Source of the DNA: Benincasa hispida
Taxonomy: Eukaryota > Streptophyta > Magnoliopsida > Cucurbitales > Cucurbitaceae
NCBI RefSeq assembly: GCF_009727055.1
Contig: NC_052350.1
Span: 23,747,233 to 23,811,232 of the forward strand
Length of the DNA: 64,000 nt
Reading direction: 5' to 3'
Below the pieces are notes generated by a model. That model made no database searches, was not told where the DNA came from, and worked only from the letters and a program-made list of their open reading frames with translations. Shown one piece after another: positions 36,641-46,991 of this stretch (position 1 is its first letter; each line of letters opens with the position of its first letter). The position numbers and the translations under genes are program-made.

Positions 36641-38095
36641 TGATGGGAATAACTCCCCTCATCCCCACTATTCACTCCTGTGCAACTATAGGGGAATTAC
36701 CTTTCCTTTTAATTAATTTAATATATATATAATCATATTTAATATATATAATTAAATAAATAACCATAATAATTAACTAACTAAGAATTAGTTAATTAAT
36801 TTTAAATATCACATATTTATACAATTATACATTTAAATCATATATAGAAATGCATCTCTTTCTTATCTTATAGTTTTATATGAATTTTATTCACATTAAT
36901 TTTACTTTGAAATTTAATATGAATCCAATTCATATTACTTTAATATTTGAATCTTATTCAAATATTATTCTCTCATATCATATATGTTTAATATATATAT
37001 TTATTTCTCTTAAATAATTTGAACAATTTAAATTATCCCAAAACTACTTATTCCTTGTTTTATCCTTAGTAAGCTAGTAGGAGAACCTAGTGGACCTATA
37101 GATTAGAAGTTCTAATTATTTGAGATTAAATTAATTAAACTCTTTAATTAAATTAACCAACATTCATTAAGTGTGGGTCACTCCACTAAAGACCCACCTG
37201 CACTCTTCGCACTGTAGATATATTTTTGTGTTCATGGATATAACCAATCACCTGTAAGTCGACTTTTCATAATTGTTCCTGTATGGATCAAATTACTGTT
37301 TTACCTCTGCAATTACTTCTTACTTCTTAACTCCCAATGATCCTCTAGTAAATAACCTGTTTATGGTCCTACCATAAACAAATGCCTCTCGGGCCAATGA
37401 GAGGGAAGAGCTCCTTATTCAAATCACATAATCAACACTTAAGGGAGTAATTAATCTACTTTCCTAAAAGTGGGAAGGAGAGATCTCCATCTTGTGTAAC
37501 TATGTTCCCAACTCCCTACTTAGTTAAATCCCCAAAATGGTAGGTTTATTGAGTCAACTACACGGGTCATTCTCACTCGTACAAATCAAAGAACTGGCCT
37601 CATAGACAGGAGTCCATATCTCACTTAGAATTGAGATTGAGTTACCTTTGGTCATCCTATGCTATGTTAATCTCTTCAATTAACTATGTTATAAAGAGAG
37701 ACTAATCATTTCGTGGTTCAGTCTTATACAAACTCTTTGTACATGATACCTCCACTCACATTTCTCCATGTGAACGATTTGGATCAAATCATTCATAACA
37801 CTTACAATTCTTGTAACATTTATAAAGTGGGTCATATTCATCGTGTCACTAGGAGAAGACACCCAACATTATCCATATACTGTAGACCTTTTAGGTTATT
37901 GAACAAGATCCACTTGTATGTCTACCACATATCGTTCAAGCTACATTAAATAATCTCGGATCTTAGTTCATTGGATTGAGTTAGGGCAATCTAAATATCG
38001 GATAAATTACATCTTATTTTATTAAATAAATAATTCGTGTTTACAAATTACAAACTACAAGATCCACGAAATTTAATAAACTAATCCCAATAACT
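36641..38095 (-). mobile_element. Copia LTR H, minus strand, truncated
   Basis: The right edge has the LTR start in decayed form (complement TTATTGGGATTAG). U3 phrases match LTR E and G (aaagacccacctgcactctt; ggatataaccaatca; atgtgaacgatttggatcaaa). The expected R/U5 part is missing at the left, where the sequence begins tgatgggaataactcc. The frame 37713-37949 is an LTR translation. Confidence 0.7.
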
Positions 38096-38660
38096 TGTTA
38101 ATCAACTTGTGAGTTTTTTTTTTCTGAGTTTGAGAAAATTAAATTTTCAACTTGTAGATTGTGAAGGTGCAGTCAATTTGTTGAAGTCTTCTAATTTTTG
38201 AAACTTCTAATAGTTTCGATTTTCAATTCTTCAGATCGCGAGGCTTCAGACTTTGGAATTTCATAGCTTTAATCTTCAGAGCTTTAGTATGTCTTCTAAT
38301 CTTCAAAGTTTTAAGGGAGTTGTGTTCTCCAGATCTTTAAAGTTTCACTTTGAAATTTCAGTCTCTCAAAGCTTTAGCCTTCAATTTTTCCAATCCCCTT
38401 ACCTCTAAATGAAGGGAGTAAGACCTCTATTTATAGAGATTTCCCATGGATCTTATATGGGCTTGGGCTAAATTAAGCCTCCTTTGGCCTAAATTTTCAC
38501 AATGGACTTGAATTTTATTGAACTATAGATCCGAGCAACTTTAATTACTCAACCCCATCCAACTTATAATTTCCACAATGGACTTAGACTTTCCTTATGA
38601 TAACGTGACAACTTGTGATTAGCCGAAATTTCTTATTCAACAATGCTCAACCTCAGTAGG
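38096..38660 (-). mobile_element. Gypsy LTR fragment, minus strand
   Basis: Reverse complement of the gypsy LTR at about 56280-56720: shared words include the phrase for gggcttgggctaaat, the TATA context ctctatttatagag and the series of ttcaaagctt/ttcagatc words. Only the promoter-proximal part is present; the minisatellite of the complete LTR is absent. Confidence 0.75.
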
Positions 38661-38779
38661 TTTCTAATTTGGAAGAATCTTTGTTTCTGATAGGCACTTG
38701 AAACTGATTTAATATACTATAATAGAACCAGTCCACTCTTACACAGATGAATAAAAGGCCACAACCTTAGTTTTTATCC

Positions 38780-39215
38780 AATGTTAATCAACTCACCCTT
38801 TAAATCATATTTTGCATTCTAAACTTTCACGTTTATTCTATTTTAATCTCTATAATTTTAATATGTCTATTTTAGTTTTTAAACTTCTAAGTTGTTCCAA
38901 TTTTAGTCTCCAAAACTTTAAAATATTTGTTTTAATCACCAAACTTTTAAAGATAACTATTTTGGTCTTACTTTCATTTTAATATAGTTTTAAATATGTG
39001 TATTAGTATGTTAATACAAGCATGATTTCAAGTCAAATAAGTTATAAATGAACATTGGGTAAAATAAATTTAAGGTAGAAAACAAATATATAGCAAGGAC
39101 CAAATGGTAGTTTTCCAAAGGCTTATAGAGCTTAAAGTAGGCATTTTCAAAGTTTAATGACCAACCTAGAATAAACTTGAAAGTTTTAAGGATAGAACAA
39201 ATTTAAGTGGTTAAG
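38780..39215. mobile_element. Decayed inverted-repeat element
   Basis: The left part (aaactttcacgtttattcta) and right part (tagaataaacttgaaagttt) are inverted copies, and further pairs (caccaaacttttaaag with its counterpart) extend the symmetry over roughly 150 bp each side. Such long-arm palindromic units with phrases like ttttagt(c)tc(t)aaactt are common plant MITEs of Mutator type. Ends and target duplications are not clear. Confidence 0.5.
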
Positions 39216-40300
39216 AACTAAGATCTTAACTACGCTAAATTTTTGTATAAGCATTTGCCTTAAGACGAGGCATGAACATAATCATATTTTCTAATTTCTA
39301 TGTCTTTGTAAGATTTGTTTTATGTATGCTTTATCCAATCTTTACTTCTTGATCATATTATATTCCAAATTAGTCCATGAATTGAAACTAACAACTTAAA
39401 ACAATTTGCATTTTAGTTACATGTCCCATCGGACTTATTTTATGCTTCTTCATCACCTCAAAGTCTTGAGTAAGTTTTCTAATAGTGCCTCAAACAAATC
39501 TCTATTTGGAATCATTATGCTTCTTTGTTGCCAACAAGTGCCCAACTTTATTATTTCTATTTGCATAATTTGTTGATAAGACCTAACAATGATTAATTAT
39601 TGTTGATAGTCCTCTTCATAGCCTATACATGGACGTTTCTTTCTCAAATCAATCATGACCACGTGCAAATTAGTAATAGATAATAGATATAAAAGGTGAG
39701 CATTCTTTATTAACACCACGTCTGATAACTATTTTTTTTTTTTTTTTTGGGAAAATTAGGCATGTTCTTCTCAATTTTTTATAATGATTTGTATCTTTCT
39801 TAATTATGAGAGTTAAATTCTTAGTAAAATTTTAAAAAATAAAAATAAATTTTTAAAAACTATTTTTTTAATTTTCAAAATTTGGATTGGTTTTTAAAAT
39901 CATTGATAAAAAGTAGATAACAAATCAAAATATTTAGAGGTGAAATGAGTGTTTCTAGGTTTAATTTTCAAAAACAAAAACCAAATAGTTACCAAATGGA
40001 CCTATACTTTTAATTTTGTGTCAACTAGGTGTATGGATTTTTAAGTGTCTGATGCGAACTAAACTTCAAATTTTGTGTTAAGTAAGTCCATAAACTTTCA
40101 ATTATATATATGTTTATTCAACATCTTGGAGTTGTAACTCAGTCTAATAAGTCACTCACTCATAAGCTATTTTATAAAATTCATGAACCTATTTGAACCT
40201 AAGATGAAAAGTTCAATATTTCATTTAGCCACAAAATTCAATATTTTGTTGAATAATTAATATGTTTAAGATTAATCAATGAAACTGACTCATCTAAAGA
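39216..40300. other. AT-rich intergenic sequence
   Basis: No coding frame, no LTR edge. A T run is at about 39730-39748. Nothing else recognised. Confidence 0.5.
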
Positions 40301-40479
40301 TATAGAGGGTGTTTGGCTCATCAACATGAGTCGAATTTGTAACATATACCAACTCAATGTTTGGCTCACAAACTTTAAATGTTGGTGGAGTTAGGTTGGT
40401 ATATTTTACTAACTTACCCCAACTCTCCATTCTTTCAATGTTTTCAATGGTTCCACCAATTGACCACTGTCGACAACTA

Positions 40480-41410
40480 CCGTTACCACACTCCAATCCA
40501 ACTCTGGGCTTTGGCAATCGCCTCTGATGATAACTCCAATGATCACCTTCGTGCTACCAACTTCGACGATCAATTTTAGGCTTCGACAACCACCTTCGAT
40601 GACCAACTCCGATAACCACATTCGTGCAACCAACTATGACCTCCAATACTCACCTTTGACTACAAACTCCGACAAAAATCACCTTCAATGATCATGATCA
40701 ACTTCGACAACCACTTTCATGCGACCAACTCTGGACTCTGACAAACACCTCTGACAACAAACTCCGATGAACAACTCCAGGACAACCTTCATGTGTCAAT
40801 TTTGGACTTCGACAACCACCTCTGACTACAAACTCCGGTGAAAATTATCTCCAATGATCAACTTTGAGGACCACCTTCTCGTTAATAACTCTAATAACCA
40901 ACTTTGAGTTCTGACAACCACCTCCGATGACAAACTCCGGCGACCAACTCCAATAGGCCGCCTTCATGCGATTAACTTCGGTCTCCGACATCCATCTCCA
41001 ACTACAAACTTTGGTAAAAAAATCATCTTCGATGATCAACTTCGAGGACCATGTTCCCATGACCAACTCCAACGACCAACTTTGGGCTCTGACAACCACC
41101 TCCAACGATAAACGTTGTTGACAAACTCTAATACCACCATCATGTGACCAACTTCGAGCTCTGACAACCACCTCCGACTACAAATGTTGACGAAAATCAT
41201 CTTCGATGATCAACTTCCACAACCACCTTCCTGCGGTCAACTCATATGACCAACTTCGAGCTTCAACAACAACCTTCGACGACAAACTCTGGCAACCAAC
41301 TCCAATACCACATTCATGCAACCAACCTCAGACTCTGACAATCACGTCCGCTATAAACTCTGGTAAAAATCATCCTCGATAATCAACTTTGACAACCACC
41401 TCCAACGATT
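40480..41410 (+). repeat. Minisatellite with a higher-order unit of about 175 bp
   Basis: Short words caacttcgac, caaccacctccga and gaccaactcc recur throughout. On a larger scale the landmark gactacaaactcc appears at 40658, 40824, 41000, 41176 and 41350, so the spacing is 166, 176, 176 and 174 bp. Each long unit passes through atgatcaacttcgac and ttcatgcgaccaac in the same order. Frames on both strands (40290-41171 minus, 40379-40579 plus) are translations of the repeat. It begins inside a unit that opens gagggtgtttggctcatc (about 40306), like the start of the element at 53166. Confidence 0.88.
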
Positions 41411-41689
41411 ATAAAATCGATGATTGTCAAAGCATGTTATAGGGTTGTTGATTATATAAATAATAGTATTTTGTCAACGTTAAGTGCAATATTTATATGT
41501 AAAAAATTGCAAAATATATTTTTATTTGATTGAATTCACATATCAAATTAGTGTTAAGAATATTTAAAAAGTATGTTTGTAGTTGAAAAATATGTAACAA
41601 ATAACAAAAAAAAAAACCCATAAATGATGTTTTTTTCATGAGATATTTGATGGTAAGAATTAGTAAAAGATAAAGATTTATTCTCTAAT

Positions 41690-41930
41690 GATCCTCCAAA
41701 TTTGGAGGAATTGAACATGAAATTATTGAAATTTGGTGGCATTTCCTTCTCTGATGATCCTCCAAATTTGGAGGAATTGAACATGAAATTATTGAAATTT
41801 GGTGGCATTTCCTTCTCTGATGATCCTCCAAATTTGGAGGAATTGAACATGAAATTATTGAAATTTGGTGGCATTTCCTTCTCTGATGATCCTCCAAATT
41901 TGGAGGAATTGAAAATAAATTTGGTGGCAC
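41690..41930 (+). repeat. 66-bp tandem repeat, about 3.6 copies, with 18-bp palindromes
   Basis: Copies begin at 41690, 41756, 41822 and 41888, exactly 66 bp apart and nearly identical. Each contains the perfect palindrome tcctccaaatttggagga (41692-41709 and every 66 bp). Because 66 is a multiple of three, long frames appear on both strands: a 22-residue repeat PNLEELNMKLLKFGGISFSDDP on the plus strand and a different one on the minus strand. I do not assign a gene: no start context or further domain is seen, though a fragment of a Leu-rich protein gene is possible. Confidence 0.92.
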
Positions 41931-44269
41931 TCCATTGGCTGCTAAGATAATAAGGAAGGTTCAATTAAAAAGTTAATGACAGAGGAAAAATATAGAGTAA
42001 CAACAAGAAAAAGAAGAACAAGAAGAAGATGTGAAATTCATGGAGACAAATTAGGAATAAAAAGTTTAGCTTCTTATTATATCTAACCATATTTCTGCAA
42101 GAAATGTAGTGGGTTAATTGTTGTTCATTATTACAAAAAGAAAAAAGAAAGATAGAACGAAAGAAAAACTTTTTAAAATAAAAAAAATACAATTCATATT
42201 TTATTCAAAGAAAAAATGGGTGGAATTATTAAATAAAAATTTTTTTTTATATATAAAATAGTAATCATAAAAATAGATTATTTAGACTGTTGGGTAACTA
42301 TTTGGTTTTTTATTTTTGTTTTTGAACAAGAAGCCTAGACATTGCTCCCACTCCCAAATTTCTTCTTTAGTTATCTACTTTTTACCAATAGTTTAAAAAA
42401 TCAAGCCAAAATTTGAAAACTAAAAAAAAATAGTTTTTAACAACTTGTTTTTGTTTTCGAAATTTGACTAAGAATTCAACAATCGTAATTGATAAAATGA
42501 AAATCATGGTAAGAAATAGAGAGAAAATAGATTAATTTTCAAGATCCAAATGAGGTTTTAGAGTTCAAAAAATTGTCCCAGATATCCTGGAATTCAACTC
42601 TGCATCCCAATCATAGATGTATGAACTTTACAGATATATGTATTTGAAACATTATATCTCAACTCATCGTCCCTAAAAGCTCCATAAACTTTTCCGACTT
42701 TGGTTTTAGGTTCAGCCCTTATATTTTTCCTGTGTTGTTCATATAATAGCTCTATCTGAAGTGCACATGGTGAAGGAGATATATATTTAATAGGGTCAAC
42801 GTTTATATGAAGATCAACTTAGTTAAGAAAGCAACATTCTTGCATATGTTGTGTTACCTTTGGTTGCAGATGAGAATTGCCCTTTCGTAACTTTAACAGA
42901 TTTAACAATATGTTTGAATTGACTAGAAAGAAAAAAATATTATTCAAAAATTCATTTTCATTTTATAAAATATCATGAACTAATAATTTAAAACAATAGT
43001 CGCAGAAATTGGTGGTGGTGATTGTCAGAGGTAGTTATAGAAAAATTGGCCGTTGGTGGTAGTGTTGGTCAGAGTTGGCTATCGGTGACGATGGCTGTCG
43101 AAGTTGACTACCGGTAGTGATCGTTGCCAAAGATGACAGTAGAATTAGAAACCATTTCACATAATTTTTCCATCTAGATGAACCTGCACAGGTGAACAAA
43201 AATTCCAAGATTTCTTTAAAAATTTGTAGATTTGCAAGATTCAAAGCGGAAGATAGGAAGAGATATTTGGATATAATTTACATTGACGTTGCTTTTAAAA
43301 TAATTACATTTTGTCGTACTTTTAAAAAAATCAGCTATAAATAACATCGAGTGAATTTCAATTTTAAACTTAGAGAAAGCGTAAAATTAATGCTAAATTC
43401 TTGTGATTTAACTATAATGATAAAAGTAGACATATAGTTTTTTTTATAAAGCTATTGAACAAAATAGACATATTATTTCAATTATTTTTATATTAATGAT
43501 TAATATCATTATACTTTTAAATGAATATTTAATATCAAAATCATTATAAGTATTATAAGATAATTATTTCAAAAAGTTATATGCTTTAAATGGAAAATAA
43601 ATCTGTTTAATCTAAATATTTGATCAAAGTTAAAACAAAAAAAAATTGTTAGAAGAATTGGATTAATCCAAATTTTATTGATATTAGACAATGTATATGA
43701 CAAAAAGAAAATGACATATTTAAAAATTTCTAAATTGAGTTAGAAAAGCAGACTTTTAAGGAAGCTAATTCAAAAGCTTGTATGAGTGTGATTTTAAATT
43801 GAAAAGTGACTTTTATATAAATTAATAAATAATCATATTTACCAAATAAGTTAAGTTATTTTCAAAATAATTTTTTACTCTTCCAAACTCGATTCCAAAC
43901 GACTACTCAAATAACTATTTAAAAAGGATAAGAACATAAGAAGTTGAATTATAAAATAGTTACATTTATGAAACATGAGTAATTTACACCGCTCATCACC
44001 ATCAATTAGTCTGATTTGGATTTTTTTAAGTGTTTAATTTTAAAAAATGGACTATTTTAGAAAAAATTGAAATGATTGACAACTACTTAAAATAACTTTT
44101 AAAACATCTCCAAAGTTCATTTTCAATTGATTTTATTAAAGGAGTTTAAATAAAAATAATTTTATAATTTTTTTCCTCTAGTCAATCTAAACAGACCCTA
44201 AATTTCTTGCAAACCAGATCAAGATATACGGCTTTTCTTCCAACATATTTCAGATTCTAAGTTGCTTCT
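41931..44269. other. AT-rich intergenic sequence with one G-rich island
   Basis: No gene found. At about 43005-43135 a ggtggtggtgattgtcag / ggctgtcgaagttgac stretch is the inverted form of the words in the 40480-41410 minisatellite, so a fragment of that repeat family lies here in opposite orientation. The remainder holds only A/T runs. Confidence 0.5.
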
Positions 44270-44277
44270 ATCACTAA

Positions 44278-44949
44278 CTATGAAACACAGATACTTCATG
44301 TGAGATAAAAAATCCGTATCAGATACGTATCAGATACTTTTCAGATACGTATCTATGCATACATTTTTTTAAAGAAAAAAGACAAGCAACTCATCTAATC
44401 TTTTACAATCTAAAACTAGGCAACTTATTTAAAAAACTCACTACCCAAGTCCAAAACTAAAAGGAAAAAAAATAAATAAAAGATCAAACCTTAGAATCAT
44501 CTAATCTACATCTTCACATTTGAGTCCCCACAAAGTCCACCAAAATATAAACCATTTGGATATCTTCAACAATTTAATGAAGAAGTTATTCGTTTATCTT
44601 CATGCTTCTCCCTCTAATCTTCTTATTCTTTATAATATGAATCACTTTTCTATTGCATCTTAGATGTTACTTTTTTTGTATTGTATTTCAGTGTTTGTAT
44701 TCTATTTTATGTTATTCTTATTTATACTAAATTTATCTATATTCTAGATTTTTTTAAGAAAAAGAAAATGTATCTTCAAATTATAGTATCCTCGTTTTTT
44801 TAGAAATATATATATATATAAATGACTTATCCTTATATGTATCCGTATTTTAGTTTTTTAGAAATTGACGAATCGTCGTATCCAATCATATCCGTATCGT
44901 GTAACTGGAATCGTCGTATCCAATCATATCCGTATTCTGTGCTTCATAA
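44278..44949. mobile_element. Non-autonomous DNA transposon, 8-bp target duplication
   Basis: Perfect flanking repeat ATCACTAA at 44270-44277 and 44950-44957. The ends are inverted: (C)TATGAAACACAGATAC on the left and the complement of GTATTCTGTGCTTCATA on the right, about 13 of 16 matching. Internal words gatacgtatcagatac (44330s) and cgtcgtatccaatcatatc (twice, at about 44872 and 44911) are typical of this MITE type. No transposase. An 8-bp duplication suggests the hAT superfamily; a 9th base mismatches, so Mutator (9 bp) is the alternative. Confidence 0.78.
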
Positions 44950-45109
44950 ATCACTAATTAAGTCAAAAGCTTATGTTAATAAATTGTGATAAATTTAATT
45001 AAACCATTGCTTTAACATTTAACATTCTCCATCTATTGTGAATTTTAAAATTGGTAAAAAAACCCATCAAATAAAATCAATATTAATTGGAGAGAAAATT
45101 TATTAAAAA

Positions 45110-45181
45110 GGTTTGAGAAGAGGACCATCTCTTTTTAAGCTACCAGGTTTGAGAAGAGGACCATCTCTTTTTAAGCTACCA
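45110..45181 (+). repeat. 36-bp perfect tandem duplication
   Basis: The word beginning ggtttgagaagaggacc and ending ttaagctacca occurs twice in a row (45110-45145, 45146-45181) without a difference, so the duplication is recent. Confidence 0.92.
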
Positions 45182-45958
45182 TGATATATCACTATTCAAC
45201 CCAAAAACTTAAGTTAATAGATTATGATAAATCTAATCATACCGATACTTCAAACCGATTTTCACTCATTTATAATCCTAACAAACTATGTGATGGGATA
45301 GAATCTCCTTTCCTTTTTTTTGTTTTTGAAAAATAGAATCTCCATTTGTAGACAGTGTGAATAACAACCTAAAATCTTAATTTTATTAGAGATTATGAAT
45401 TTATATGCTAGATTCCCTTGTAAGCATTTTCCATGAGGCAAGAGGCATGAACAATATCAGGTTTTCTAGTTTATCTATGCATTATAAGATTATTTTTATG
45501 CATGTGCTTATCAAATATTTATTTCTTGTTCATATTCTATTCCAAATTAGTTCATGTATTGAAACCAACAACTTTTAGCGTTTTGCATTAGCCAAAATCG
45601 TTCAAATTTTAAAAACAAATAGATATTTAGATTTATCATTTAATTAAAAAAAAATACAATGTAACAGAATTTGGAAGTAAGATCTTATTTTTGGGCATTC
45701 TTGGTATATTGGGGAGAAAAAAAAGCTTATTGTTGCCTAGGCTAGTTACCTTTCCAATAAAAAATTGCAATGTGTTAATTATTTTTTAAAAAAAGATATA
45801 TATTTTTTATTTTGTTTTTGTGTAAAAGAATGAGGAACATATTTACTCTCAATTATGATCTTAAAAGAATTAGGTGCATCAGGTGGTTCCTAATTATTAA
45901 TTGAAAAATATTTACTCTCAATTGGCATGAGATACTATCATTATGATTTTTTTTTTTT

Positions 45959-46326
45959 AAAATACCATTTTAGTTCATATACTTTGAAGTTTGTTCAATT
46001 TTAGCCTCTATACTTTCGAATGTCCAATTTTAGTCGTCGAACCTTCAATAAATCCTAAATTTAGTCCTTACTTCTAATTTAGTGTAGATTTTTTCTTTAT
46101 TTCTTTATTTTTATTAGAGTTTTTACTATAAATTTTCAAAACGGTTCACAAATTGTGTTTCTTTGCATCAAATTATTATGATTATTTAATCAATTTTGAT
46201 AAAAATTAACTTCAAGGGACTAAATTTAAGATTTGTTGAAAATAAATAGACTAAAATTGAACATCTAAAAGTATTATTGGCTAAAATTGGACAAATTTAA
46301 AAGTATAAGGACGAAAATGGTATTTT
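45959..46326. mobile_element. MITE with long terminal inverted repeats
   Basis: About 110 bp at each end form inverted copies: left aaaataccattttagttc ... caattttagcc ... taaatttagtcc; right gggactaaattta ... ggctaaaattgg ... gaaaatggtatttt. A middle of about 150 bp has no frame. Both flanks are T-rich (tttttttttaa and ttaattttttttttaa), so the target duplication cannot be resolved. The element ends about 180 bp before the TATA box of the STRAP-like gene. Confidence 0.75.
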
Positions 46327-46413
46327 AATTTTTTTTTTAATAATATGTCTATTATTGAAAATAAAAACTAAAAAAGTGCTAGATCTAATTTTTCAGAACG
46401 GGCTCAGCGTCTT

Positions 46414-46512
46414 AATGGGCCGGCCTCAAGTTGAAGTTCAGCCCAAAAAAAAGAAGAAAAAGAAAAAAGAAAAAAGAAAAAAAAAAAAAAAGTAATTTGA
46501 CGTTATATAAGA
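46414..46512 (+). promoter_or_regulatory. Promoter of the STRAP-like gene
   Basis: A TGGGCCGGCC word at 46416-46425 fits the TCP-type element common in plant housekeeping promoters. It is followed by a GA-rich tract (46445-46492) and a TATA box ttatataag at 46503-46511. The first ATG of a good frame is about 480 bp downstream, so a long 5' leader, perhaps with an intron, is implied. The transcription start is not determined. Confidence 0.6.
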
Positions 46513-46991
46513 TCAGGTCTGAAGCCAGTTATGGTTGCGCCTAGCCCTTCTCTAGGAAGCTCTGTTTTGTTAGATTTTCCTTTTTAAGGTTTTTGTAATT
46601 TTTTTCTTCATTTTTTCTTTTTTGAAAATTTTCGTCTTTCTGTAATTTTGAGGTTTAGAATTTGATATTACCAGAGCCATTTCAGAGGGTTAGGAGGTGT
46701 GTGGGTGTTAGCTTTGTTGTTAGCGTCTATCACCTGTGTCATATACCGCCATTTCTCGCTCCAATTTTCCTTCGATCACAATTCAAACAGCTTTACCTTT
46801 GATTTAACTGATCGCCGTCTTTCTGCTTACACTTGGTTGTGGATTTGTGAAGATTTGCGGCTTTAGGGTTTTGATTTCCTTTATTTGTTCTTCAAATACA
46901 CCTTTAAACGGAATCAATAAAAGAACAAATCTATAGAAGTTTTTAGGTTAGGTTTATACAACTGTAGTGTGTAGTTTAATTTTGGTGAGAC

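Noticed and set aside
40290..41171. Several minus-strand frames with Trp/Ser/Val-rich residues
   Set aside because: Translations of the 175-bp minisatellite.
41690..41930. Possible CRISPR-like array
   Set aside because: Units are directly adjacent with no unique spacers, and the context is plant nuclear DNA.
41554..41964. 136-aa minus-strand frame with a repeated 22-residue unit
   Set aside because: Product of the 66-bp repeat length; both strands are open equally and no start context or domain supports a protein.
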